Part shown: positions 48,724 to 59,520 of the stretch, in pieces
Numbering within the stretch: the first letter of the stretch is position 1
Layout of the letters: every line of letters starts with the position of its first letter
Assembly (NCBI GenBank): GCA_003342815.1
Contig: PTEX01000297.1
Coordinates: 529,174-593,173 of the forward strand
Direction: 5' to 3'
Length of the DNA: 64,000 nucleotides
Origin: Eudromia elegans
Taxonomy: Eukaryota > Chordata > Aves > Tinamiformes > Tinamidae
Translations under genes and position numbers: made by a program
Notes under the pieces: model-generated
Database searches by the model: none
What the model saw: the letters and a program-made list of their open reading frames with translations, nothing else
What the model was told of the DNA's origin: nothing

Positions 48724-48850
48724 ATGTCTTTATAGATGAGAAACTGAGGTAGAGACCTCACTCAGTGCATCACTTAGCTGACGTCCAAATGAAAATAAAA
48801 AGCATGCTCACTGACATCTTGTCCTGTACACTAATTGCTAAATCCATTTC
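48724..48850 (-). mobile_element. MIR-like ancient SINE relic
   Basis: TTTATAGATGAGAAACTGAG with GTAGAGACCTC, then CACTTAGCTGACGTCC and GTCCTGTACACTAATTGC, follows the reverse complement of MIR: TTTACAGATGAGGAAACTGAGGC-CAGAGAGG, a degenerate GGTCACACAGCT region, and the element's 5' part GTGCTCTA-CCACTA. The first block is a good match, the rest weak. Plain L2-derived sequence is the alternative, since the two share that block. Confidence 0.55.
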
Positions 48851-50673
48851 CTTCTAATAAATAATTTAAGTTGTTGTTATTTTAATGAACTATAAAGAAA
48901 TGAAAATTTGTTTAGATTGCCCTAAGGTGAGTGAGGAACAAAAAAGTAATGTAGATACATGGTCTCCTGTTTCTCCTCTAAGCACTTGATTGTATTGTAC
49001 AGACAATATAATGAAAGTTTTCAAAATTAAATGCTCCATCATTAGCTAAATAGGCAGAAGTAACTGTCTAAGTGATAAATAACAGAATCATGCAGTATCA
49101 TTTAGAGACCATTCTACAGTGAAATGTATCCCCTTTTATCAGATATTTTTTGGACTCCGCTAGATGCGCTGGAACCAATGAAGCGATAAATACATCAAAA
49201 TGCAGAGGTAAACAAAATCATAAAACATCCAATGTGACAACTGAAACATCCATGAATATATAAATATTTATGAAGTAATAGGTACTTCTGAAACACCCAG
49301 CAGGTTTTGATTGAAGCATTCAAATTTTAGTAGTCCAATCAAAGCAATGTATGCTCACATGATCAAGGAAATAGGAATTGCATGGCAACAAAAGTAATTG
49401 AGTGGTTTGACAATATGTTTTAAACAGCTTAAATGTCTTTAAGTAGCCCAGCATTCCTGAAGACTATAAAACCTAATGCCAGAAAAAAAGAATAGCTTCT
49501 GTGTGATTTGAGTGCTGAATTGCCAGGTTCCAGATAGGTTCCAAAGGAAATTTAAAACAGATCAAATATACATCTGAATGTGTCTGTTAAAAATTTTCTT
49601 CACATCTCTAATGTTTTTTTTCTAGACCACAATCCCTAAAGAAATCTGTGCTTTGATGTTACATGGAGGTTTTGAATGGCAGCAGCAGAAGCACTCAAAC
49701 AGACTGTAACTCTAAGGCCTTCTTTTGAGATCATCTGTTTTTAGGTTTAGGTTTTACCAAAAAGAACAAACATAGCTTTGTCCATCTTCTGTTTCCCTCC
49801 ATTACTTCTATCTAACAGAAGTCTGGGTAGGTGGACCCAGATATATGGATCTGGTATATTTTGTCCATGTGGTACTATATAAGGCAAGGAAAAAAAAAAA
49901 TTTTTTTTTTTCTGAAAACTTTTGAAAGGCTTTATAGGAGAAGATTCTTATGTAAGAGACATTAAAGCAGCACACAATGAGATATAACTGTTGGCTTCTT
50001 ATCATTATTCTAAACATTTTCCACAGTTTTCTAAATTTTAAAGTCCGAAGAGGTAAGATCTTGTATATATTGTACACACTGCCCTCTAAAGATCCAACAA
50101 TTTGTGTCTAAAACACATCTTGCAGAAAGTTATCTAGCCTTGTTTAAAGATAATAATAGATGAAGAAATTAGTGCTTTCCCTTGCAGCTTGATGTCATCA
50201 AATTCAAATTAGGCATCCCTTTCAGTGTGCCTTTGGAAACCTGTAGGTGCTGTTGAGGACTCCATAGCATTGAAAAAATAGAACAATAAAAAGGAAAAAG
50301 TGGATGTGGATCCTGTATTCCTCACTTTCTCACCATTCTACTCAAACTATACTGCTTAGAGCTAATGATGAAGCTCTTTCTTAGGAGCTAAATCCATTTT
50401 ACCAAGAATACAGACCTGAGTGTTTAGAGCACAGAACTGTAGCTTTAAGGTTGAAGCAAATTTTACATTAACGGACATTGTGATATAGAAATGAAAAGCT
50501 AGTTGATCTATAGAGGTAAATAGCTACTGATCCTTCCCTCTCCTCATAATTATTGTGACTTGGCATTGCAGTCATAGATTTTTAAATCTTATGTAGTATA
50601 TACACCTGAGATAATTCTTAGGTATCCTGTCCCAGCCAAAGGTCTCAAAGGTGTCATCATGCCCAAAATTATC

Positions 50674-50696
50674 AATAATAATAATAATAATAATAA
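50674..50696. repeat. (AAT)n trinucleotide repeat
   Basis: About seven perfect AAT units. Confidence 0.9.
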
Positions 50697-51769
50697 CTTA
50701 TTTTGGCATCCTGCAAACATCAAATGCTTTCCTGCTAATGTGGGATGCAATTAGAATAAGGTGGGTTTTTTTTTTTTTTTCCAGAATTTGCTTCTGTCAT
50801 AGAAATCAGTTCAAGTACAATGGGAGATTTCCTTTTGTAAAATGACAGGTTTTACTTATTTGATAAACCTTAATGCCATTTCTGAACAAAACACCCAAAA
50901 GATGGCTATATTTTCTATGTTTTGCCCAGATGGACTAATTATTTGATGAATAACAGCAGAATTTGGGGGTTATTTTTTCCTCTGATATTCAAGCAGCAGC
51001 TCTTTCATGGGAGGGCTGGACATAAATGTAGGGACAGCGTCAGCAGCTCTTAGACTACATAGTCTTTGATATTGGCCTTGTGCCTCTCTGTGGCGTTCCA
51101 ACGGCTTGATCCATATAAGCCCAGCATAATCCGGGCATCTTTACAGCGAAGAGAATGAACCAGTTGTTGTCATAACAGTTCCTCACAAGGTAAAATACAG
51201 AATATCATGAGTAAGGTTTGCAGATTCAGGTTCTTTTTACAGTTTTCTGAATTTGTCCTCAAAGTACAAATCAAACAGAGTCATTACAAGAAATTAACTC
51301 TTCCAGGCCTTTTTCTTTTTTTTTTCTTTTTCTTTTTCTTTTTTTTTGTCTCAGCAGCCTTTATTCTCTGCATATACTTGCAGGATGTTTCACTTTAGGT
51401 CATTTTATTTTGAAGAGCTCTGGTTACTATATCACCATGGGTTCAGCTAAACATTATCTTTAGCCTTGTAGATCACTAGCAGCAGCTGGAGGCCTCCATG
51501 CTCCTTAGCCTGGTGGAATACAATATTTTTAACATTTTAGCAGGCACTTCAAGGAGACTTGCAAAGGCAAACAAAAACTAGTGTGAGAGATGAGAACACT
51601 AAATACAAGTGTCATAAACCACATTTCAGTGGGACTGATCCTGACTGGCACTGAAAGTAAATTTGAAAATATTCAGACAAGTCACAATGTCTTTCTGGAT
51701 GGGAGCTAAGAGACAAACTATAGACAAACTATGAATATAGTTATATATCCTTTCATTAGGATTATTCTC

Positions 51770-51794
51770 TTTTTTTTTTTTTTTTTTTTTTTTT
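51770..51794. repeat. T homopolymer (25)
   Basis: Uninterrupted run of about 25 T bases. No adjacent retrotransposon recognised. Confidence 0.92.
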
Positions 51795-53980
51795 AGAAAA
51801 CTCACCATGTCTTCCACCTCCTGTGAACTTAAAGTAGTGAAGGACTGAAGCAGAACGTTAAATTCAGAATCTCTACATAGATATTTATTAAATTGCATTT
51901 CTGGGGAACAGAAGTATGTCTGGTGTATCAAAGCCCTGTATTGCCCCAACAGGCCTTATCTTTCTTGAAAAATATACTCTCTTTATAGCCTTTTCCTGTT
52001 CCTAGACAAAGTCATCACAATTTCCCTTTCAGAGGTAAAAAATTAAGTCTCACAGTCACTAAAACCTGGCTACCTACCAGGAATTTAAAACAGAATTGTT
52101 GCTTCATGGCTATATATACTGCTTAAATGTCATCTTTTATTCATCATGCTTATGATACATTGAAATTAGTCCTCAGTCCTCTGCATAAAAGGAAAACATA
52201 TATTTATATTAAAAAAAAAAAAGAAGAAAAAAAAAGAAAGTCTGGGACTAAATGAGTTGATAGATTAAATGGAGAATGAGTAAATATTCTTTGTCAAAGG
52301 ATATACTTGATCTTACTAGAATCGTCAAGTAATAAAGCACTGCTATTCTGCGAGCTCCTTAAACATTCTTTATCTAGAAAGAAGGTTAAATTATAGCATG
52401 CTAAAGCTGCATCTGAAAGGTAAGATGAATGTACAGTTGCTTCAAGATTAATGCAGCTTTTAAAACAATTTACAGTCCAAGAAACTATTCGCACACACTG
52501 AAGATTCTGTTAAAAACTAAACGGAGTAGCCATATCATAGAGGAATTAAATGAAAACAGCAGCTTTGAAGATAGAAGTAGTTTGCAAATTATATAAAAAA
52601 AGAATCCTTTGGTGTTTTTGATCAATAATTTGCAGATTATTGATATTTCTGGAAAATCCTGATAGTCTATACAGTCATGCAAAGCAGCAAAATTCTGATT
52701 TTGATGAACCATCGATACCACATCAATAGTATAATGTAGTGAATTCTTTCATACCAATTAACTAGGCCCTCTACTGGACTACAAATACTCTAGATTATGC
52801 CCAGATTGGTCCATATTAAATTTAGAAATAGTGGTCTATTGACCTCAAACACATATTGATCTCAAACACATTGTTTTCATTGTGTGATGACATAATAACA
52901 TAAAATGACGGTAAGAAAATATAACTTACTCTTTCCTTTATATGTGTGTATATATATATACACACACTACTAAATGAAGAAGAGAAGTAAGGAAACTTGC
53001 ATAAATCTCATAACACCTAAAAATCAAATTTATGCAGTGCAGACACCACATCCAACTCAGAGACTATAAATGTACAAAAATAGAATAACCCAACATAGCT
53101 ATCAGTTCTGGATGGGATAAAAAAAGCTTGTTAGTGAAGTGTTCCCTTTCTCAGATGACCATAATTCTAAGTACCTAACTAACTCAGTCATTTTTCAATT
53201 ATAAACTACTTCATAATGGTAAACCTGCATGAGTCAGCATTCAGAAGCTGAAAGAAAAAAACAAAGCTATGGCTGAATGAGCAGCCAATATTTGTAACAA
53301 TTGCAGAGCCGGGTCATTGTTGCTGCTGTAGCTGCAAGTCCTATTACACAGATGGTTAATTGGCTAACAAGCAGGAAAGAGAGTAGAAGGGAACAATAGC
53401 TTTCAGCGTAATGTAATTCCATTTGAGGACCGATCCATGGATTGCCCTAGGACATCTGGCTCCAGGTGTACACATCTTCAAGGGACTCTTCTCAGGGGGC
53501 TCTTCTCATTCTGCCCACATATTTCATTTTCTCTTGCAGTAGGCTGGGTCAAGAACAACTCCACAGCTGATATTTCTGCCCAGTTCTGTAAACAGACAAT
53601 ACTACAAGCTTAGATGGGTTATGCAGTAACTGCAGGGCTGAGCACGGCCTGCCTATCCTGTCCTCATTGCTGGTAGGTGCTTGGGTCCTCATTCAGAAGC
53701 AGTGTGAATCTGCACTTTCTCTACTGATGTGTACTCGGATGATCTCAAGCTTGCACCTGAATATGAGCTTGTATTTATACTCTCTGTTCATGAAAAAAAA
53801 AAAAAAAAAAAGAAAGTGTCTGGGATACAGTGTGAAAATTTGTAGAAAATGCCAACTTGAGTAGCATTATCTAGAGTGAAGAATTAAAACTAATAACTAA
53901 ATAATGACTGTGGTGATAGGAAGCCTGGGAGAGGTTTTCTCCTTTGGGCCAATAAATCCGCCTCAAAACCACATGGTGTT

Positions 53981-55014
53981 CATAGAATGGCTAGGGTTGG
54001 AAGGGACCTGTAGAGATCATCTAGTCCAACCCCCCTGCACACACAGGGTCCCCTAGAGCATGTGGCACAGGGTGATGTCCAGGCGGGTTTTGAAGATCTC
54101 CAGAGAAGGAGACTCCACCACCTCTCTGGGCAGCCTGTTCCAGGGCTCTGTCACCCTCACTGTTAAAATAATTCTTCCTCAAGTTCCTGTGGAACTTTTG
54201 GTGCCTCAATTTGTGGCCGTTTTCTCTAGTTCTGTCACTGGCCACCACTGAGAAGAGGCCAGCCCCCTCCTCCTCACTCCCTGTCTTGAGATATTTATAT
54301 ACATTAATCAGGTCCCCTCTCAGTCTTCTCCAGGCTGAAGAGGCCCAGCTCTCTCAGCCTTTGCTCATAGGGAAGATGTTCCAGACCCCTAATCATCTTC
54401 GTGGCCCTGCGCTGGACTCTCTCTAGCAGCTCCACATCCCTCCTGCACTGGGGAGCCCAGAACTGCACACAGGACTCGAGGTGCGGCCTCACCAGGGCTG
54501 AGTAGAGGGGCAGAATCACCTCCCTCGACCTGCTGGAGATGCTCTGCTTAATGCACCCCAAGATCCCATTGGCCTTCTTGGCCACGACGGCACACTGCTG
54601 CCTCATGGTCAACTTGTCGTCCACCATGACGCCCAGGTCCCTCTCTGCGGGGCTGCTCTCCAGGAGGTCGGTCCCCAGCCTGTAGGCATGTCTAGGGTTG
54701 TTCCTCCCCAGGTGCAGGACCCTACACTTGCCCTTGTTGAACTTCATGAGGTTACTCGCCACCCAGCTGTCCAGTCTGTCCAGGTCCCTCTGGATGGCAG
54801 CACAGCCCTCAGGGCTCTCAGCTATTCCTCCCAGCTTGGTATCATCAGCAAACTTGCTGAGGGAGCACTCCATCCCTTCATCTAGGTCGTTAATGAATAA
54901 ATTGAACAGGACCGGACCGAGTACTGACCCCTGGGGGACACCACTAATCACAGGCCTCCAGCTGGACTCAGCACCGCTGATTACTACTCTCTGGGCCCTG
55001 TCATTTAGCCAATT
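53981..55014 (-). mobile_element. CR1 LINE, 5'-truncated, best-preserved copy
   Basis: The + strand begins with CATAGAAT, one reversed octamer of the CR1 tail, then the reversed 3' UTR (AGGGACCTGTAGAGATCATC) and continues into ORF2 read on the minus strand. The element is cut on its 5' side at about 55014, inside the [14 protein letters not shown] block of the RT. In gene order it contains [19 protein letters not shown] (FADD codons at 54852-54841), the [21 protein letters not shown] and ALVRPHLE blocks, and the C-terminal WNRLP region, which carries a frameshift near 54165-54175. Its coding text is far less damaged than the copy at 2598, so it is a younger insertion. It lies next to an oppositely oriented CR1 end (55300-55658). 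Confidence 0.96.
54304..54951 (-). pseudogene. CR1 ORF2 reverse-transcriptase fragment, 215 open codons
   Basis: This open frame starts at a Met codon that replaces Val in the P-V-SGVPQ turn and runs to EKTERGPD. It spans the palm part of the RT after the first catalytic aspartate and includes an intact FADD box and the full thumb-side series of blocks. The frame is also open upstream to the truncation at about 55014. The protein would lack the endonuclease, the RT fingers and the LDFSK aspartate, so it cannot be an active enzyme. The stop after EKTERGPD follows the same frame change seen at 3615-3620 in the other long copy. No promoter is expected because the 5' end of the element is missing. 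Confidence 0.88.
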
Positions 55015-55299
55015 ATATGGTCTTTTTGGAGAGGGGACTCTATGGCTTAATGAAATGGTTTAATAAAGATCTGAAGTTTAGTAAGGAGGAAACTGCACTC
55101 CATCTAACATATCATTTGGGTTGATCCATGCTTTAGAGTGGAGATGGGACCTGTAGGCTGACAGAGGATACTTTTTTCTAGCTTATGTAGCCTTTTACCA
55201 AATACCGGGTTAGGAATGACAGTGCTGAAAAAAGAATTTAAATGACCTTGAAATTGTCTAATGTTAATCATAGGGACTATTCTGCGGAACAAGTGTGAG
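55015..55299. other. Spacer between two opposed CR1 copies
   Basis: About 285 bases of unassigned sequence. The last 40 bases (from about 55258, AATCATAGGGACTATTCTGC onward) weakly resemble the CR1 MI-GLEHL coding block and may be a decayed upstream part of the next copy. Confidence 0.4.
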
Positions 55300-55658
55300 G
55301 CACATGTCTTAGAGGACTTAGAGGAGATCTGATTAATATGTATAAATACCTGAGAGATGATTGTAGGGAGGAGGGGGGCCAAACTCTCCTCAGTAGTGGC
55401 CAGTGATAAAATAAGGGGTAACAGGTACAAACTGAACACAGGAAGTTCCATGTCCACGTGAGGAAGAATTTCTTTACTGCGAAGGTGACAGAGCCCTGGA
55501 ACAGGATGCCCAGAGAAGCTATAAAGTCTCCTTCTTTGGAAAACCCACCTGGATGCCACCCTATGCCCCGTGCTCTGGGTGTGCCTGCTTGAGTAGGGGA
55601 CTTGGAGTAGATGATCTCTAGAGGTCCCTTCCAACTTTAACCATTCTGTGATTCTGTG
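55300..55658 (+). mobile_element. CR1 LINE, 3'-end copy of a different subfamily
   Basis: The recognised part starts with GGACTTAGAGGAGATCTGAT (the RRLRGDLI block) and runs through the TAAATACCTG, GGCCAGTGATAAAATAAGGG, AAGAATTTCTTTACTGCGAAG and CTGGAACAGGATGCCCAGAG blocks to the 3' UTR and the octamers CATTCTGTGATTCTGTG ending at 55658. The 3' UTR reads GCCTGCTTGAGTAGGGGACT, unlike the GCGTGTGCAGGGGG form of the other three copies, and several codons are damaged (for example AAAATAAGG for the DRTRG block). It is therefore older or from another subfamily. An open frame on the opposite strand (55104-55634) is a shadow. Confidence 0.92.
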
Positions 55659-55939
55659 TCTTGTTTCAGATACAGTCCATTACTGGTGCTAAATTTGAAA
55701 CTCTGAACTCCCCTTGTTCAGCTGTTGCCTTGTCAGCGCGGAAGCAATTAATATCACTAGACTCTACTGAAGGACCTTACTGACACCTGTCTATCTCACA
55801 CAGTAGACACCATAAGGATCTATAGCACCCAATGAGAAGATGAAAAAATAGCCTTCTCAGTATACTTTCCAAGCTTCTGACAATTTTCTCTTCAGTGTCT
55901 TTACCAGAGGCATTATCTTGGATTTTGGTATTCACTTTG

Positions 55940-56860
55940 CCTGTATCTATCTCTATGGATTTTTCTTTTGGAATTTTACAGAGCTGATTGTTTTTCAGCC
56001 ACAGCAATTCAGCATCAACAGCATCAAGCGGGAAGGGAGTCCACAGCTTGGTTATCAACCAGATGCAGAACCACCTGCTTTTGTTCATTTTAAATGGTTC
56101 ACCTGCTAACTTAATTTGATGCCTCAAGCTTTCCCAGTGGAATAGAAAATGAGTAATCATTTTCTTTTTAACCAGTGATAATTTTGTAAACTTCTGCCAT
56201 ATTCCCCTTCCATCATATATCTCCAGACTGAACAGTCAAAGTGTATTTGGTCAGTCCTCATATAGAAAACGCTTCATTCCTTTGTGAATATTAGAAGAAA
56301 AGTTTTTTCCAGTTTTATCTTAGCTTTCTTGAAGATGAGGAGAGAGGAAGTGAGAACAATGTGGTGTTTCATATTACATCATCATAGATTTCATCATTCT
56401 TATAATTTCTGGGGTATCATTTACCTTTTTGACTTGGAAATATTTGTCTATTATACTCTCAAGATCTCTTTCCTAAGTGATAATCACCACCTCAGAGCCC
56501 ATTATCATGTGTGCAAAGTTAAGTTTGTTTTTGTCTAATGATTTTTATTGCATCTACTTACGACAATAATCTGCTGTTTTACTACTTCTACAACTCTTAA
56601 CTGTTGCTCCTGACTAACTTAGTATTGCCAGCAGCCTTTGTCTCTTCACTCTTTACCCAATACTTACTAATTTATTAAAGAGCAGACCTGAGGACAGCTT
56701 CTGGTTATGTGATCTACTCCCAATTCCCCTGTCCCTTCAACCAAGTCTTTACTCATGCAAGGGCCTTCTCTTGCTCCAAGTTATCTCTAAACACCTCTAG
56801 CAAGGGACCTAATTGTCATCCTTCTGGAAACTCACTTAATCTGTAAACAGCTAATGTGGC
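55940..56860 (-). mobile_element. Ancient CR1-like LINE relic, RT and 3' coding end
   Basis: On the + strand the blocks follow the reverse complement of old reptile-type CR1 over about 900 bases. In order: GGGAAGGGAGTCCACAGCTT, TGTTCATTTTAAATGGTTCACC, CTTAATTTGATGCCTC, AATTTTGTAAACTTCTGCCAT, CCAGACTGAACAGTC, AGTCCTCATATAG, a TTTTTGACTTGGAAATATTT block, AGAGCCCATTATCATGTG, CTTAGTATTGCCAGCAGCC at 56619-56637, TTATTAAAGAGCAGACC, and AGCAAGGGACCTAATTGTC. The block at 56619-56639 corresponds to FADDTK of the RT but translates as KAAGNTK, so the catalytic aspartates are gone. All frames are broken. This relic is of the old stratum, as at 9190 and 14118. Confidence 0.82.
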
Positions 56861-58402
56861 ATATGCATTATTTAGCAGAATTTAATTGATATGTAAGACT
56901 CAAAATTATTCCTATGCTTAGGGGCTGCTGCATTCACAGCTATTACACATATAGGATAAACATTCAAATCACATTGTGCTCTAAAAATACTTTTTCATAG
57001 CATCTTGCAATTGTATTTATAGCAAGGAAGACAAAGCAGTGTTTTCTGTGAAGTACTTCCTAAGACAAGTGCTGATCCTGCATAGATCCTGCTGATTCTT
57101 CATTACTTGCCAGAGCATTCTTAAGCTACACTATTCACAAAACACAGCAATTATAAAAGTGCATACATATAAGACACTGAAGTACATAGATGCACAAAGC
57201 ATACAGCTAGTCACAGTTTTATTTACTGCTGGCAAATATAACAGAGTTTTCGGCTTTGGAAGACCAAGAATAATATGGGGAGTGTCTTCTACTAGCACAG
57301 CAGAGCAGCAGTTTGACTAGAACTTACTTTAGGTAAAATAGTCCCTGCTCTGGGCGCATCCCAGAGGATCTGCACAGTGGTATGCTTTGAAGAGTAAAAC
57401 AGCAGGCTCCTGAAGCTATAGACTGAAAGCAGAGAAAAGAATGGAGGGAGAGAAGATGTGTTTCAAGACAATACCGCTCTGATCTTCTCTTCAGACTCCC
57501 GAAGGACTTGTCCAGTGTAGAGTCAGCTCATCCCTTCCTGGGACAGGTGTTCAGCTCATCAGCATGATGACAATGTCTTTGGGTCAACTGGATACACATC
57601 ACCCTGCGCTAGGAAGGGAGACATCCCTGGCTTCGGGACATCCCTTAGAACATCCGCTGAGGCATCAAGCAACTTTCCCTCATCACAAGGATGAAAGGCT
57701 CCCTTGAAGGACAAGGAAAAGTAAGGCGTGTAGTTCTGACGATCTACGTGACTCTCTTTTGGATTGCTAAAAATGGAATATGTTTCAAAACAATGTAACA
57801 GCAAAGACTCTCCTTTCTATATTCCTCTGACAGATTGCAATGGATGTTTTGACGTGGTGATCAAGAAATTTTATTTCAATTCTCACATTAAAAATTCCAT
57901 GAATTTCATAACTGCAACTTGAACAGGAGGTGGCAATCAATGAACTTAAATGCAATAAACACAAAATTAGAAACCTCACAACACAGGAATCTCTGCAATT
58001 ATATTGATTTTACACTAACATAAAAAGGAAATGCAGTATTTTCTCGGTCCAGATTTAGAATATAGGATCCAAGAAGTCTCCTCTCCCATCTCTCCATCTC
58101 TCTTCTCCCAATTTTACCTAGTTATCTACTAGCCTTTGTTAGGAACTCTTTGCTGTGGTCACTCTGTATTATCCACATGGTCTGACAGAATAAGTTAGAG
58201 ATATTCTGTACTTCCAAACTGAGAAGTTCTTTGGGAGAAAATAGATCACTTAGAATTAATTACAAAATAAGGATAAATCTTTCAACATCTTCCCACCATC
58301 AAAAGAAATAGTAAAGATAAAAAACAAAATTCTCTTTTTAGCTTTTTTTTTTCTCTTGCAAAGCAGGAATAGGTTTTTTTTGTTGTGGTTTTTTGTTTGT
58401 TT

Positions 58403-58450
<48 letters not shown>

Positions 58451-59329
58451 AAAATATCAGGTGTTCAAATTAAGGTACAGATTAGTTTAGGTCAGAATTC
58501 CAACCTCAGAGAAATGAATTAAAATAACACAATATTCTCTCAGTTTGGTTTTAAAATAGCTTTTATATATATATATATATAATTTTGGAGGTGCAATGTT
58601 TCTTTCATATGGGGAACACATGCTGCAACCCAATTATGAAATCATATCTGACCAACAGAGATTTATAAAGGGTGTATATTTCACACTGGTGGAGCTCGCT
58701 TGAATTTTCAAAGGCTCATGAGTGTGGATTAGCCCTAAAATCCCTAGAACCTTAGGAATTTGTGGAGCATTTGCTGACTGCATGACACAAAAGGTAATTA
58801 ACTTTTTATGAAAAGGTAGGCAATACATGAAGAGATTTGGTGGCACCCGACAGGACAAGCGCAGAATTTGAAGAGGAGAAAACAGCGCAGGGGAATTCTT
58901 GGAGGGTAAATGTGACCTGGCAGTTTTTTTATTATTAGAAGACAGTATGAGATGAACAGAAGGTCTACAATCCTACTGGTGCATGTTCCCAGAAATACTT
59001 GGAATTAAGCCCAGGAATCTTTAATCTTTCCCATTTATTAATGGAATAAAACTGAGGTCTTGGAAAAGAGAATATGTGATTGGGAAATTAATTCTATCAG
59101 ACCATATATACATATAGGTTTGCAATATACATTTATGTATTTCCTTATATTTTTGCTTTCTTGAGAAGAGCCTAGAAGAAACATACCAAGAACTTAAGTA
59201 GTAATGAATGACTAAATAGATTTTCCATTCTCCATGAGTGATACAAGAATAAGGAGATACCTGGCTATATTATTCTGATTGCATATGCACCTGCAATGTG
59301 GTATTAGATTGCAAAATTTTTTCTAAAGA
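56861..59329. other. Non-coding stretch, no gene recognised
   Basis: No gene is recognised. The interval 57460-57770 is GC-richer with balanced composition but matches nothing I know. A very long T tract lies at 58405-58449, preceded by GTTTG-rich text, and a short (TA)n at 58565-58582. Confidence 0.5.
58405..58449. repeat. T homopolymer (45)
   Basis: Forty-five consecutive T bases, the longest homopolymer in the window, preceded by TTTGTTTGTTTGG. The exact length is doubtful in any assembly. No retrotransposon body is recognised beside it. Confidence 0.9.
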
Positions 59330-59520
59330 ACATCACCAAGTCAAGGCTTTAGCATATTCAAAAAGGAACTGGATGTTTTGACATATTTTGGAAGAATCTT
59401 GAAGCTCTAAAAGAAAGAGATAACTAATTATGCCACAATTATACCTCTGGGCACTATGGCATGCTATGAAACCAGATTCATCTCCACTTCCCTTGGAATT
59501 CTTACATATTTCTTTGCTTC
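59330..59520 (+). mobile_element. Ancient CR1-like LINE relic, 3' UTR side
   Basis: CAAGTCAAGGCTTTAGCATA with TTCAAAAAGGAACTGGATGT, then CTTCCCTTGGAATTC, follows the sense 3' end of old CR1-like LINEs, in which a GCCAAGAGCTTAGCA-G-ATTCAAAAAGG-TTGGA block precedes TTCCCTTGG. Only two blocks are convincing, so both limits and the family are tentative. Confidence 0.42.

Larger units (their letters stand above)
48851..53980. other. AT-rich non-coding stretch, no gene recognised
   Basis: No gene is recognised. Simple tracts: (AAT)n at 50674-50696, T runs at 50766-50780, 51310-51347 (T-rich) and 51770-51794, A-rich at 52209-52240, a 22-base perfect palindrome of GT, TA and AC units at 52944-52965, and an A run at 53793-53811. 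The part 53280-53400 is less repetitive with balanced composition and could be conserved non-coding DNA, with low confidence. Confidence 0.5.

Noticed and set aside
50095..50230. Possible old CR1-like 3' end on the minus strand
   Set aside because: Similarity limited to a TATCTAGCCTTGTTTAAAGA-type block; not enough ordered motifs.
51151..51190. Possible small exon between CATCTTTACAG and AAGGTAAAAT, open in one frame
   Set aside because: Splice-like ends occur often by chance, the piece is only about 43 bases and no protein family or neighbouring exon supports it.
54688..55063. 121-codon frame on the + strand
   Set aside because: Antisense of the CR1 reverse transcriptase on the minus strand.
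55104..55634. 176-codon frame on the minus strand
   Set aside because: It overlaps the antisense of the CR1 3' end and runs into the unassigned spacer; no family match.
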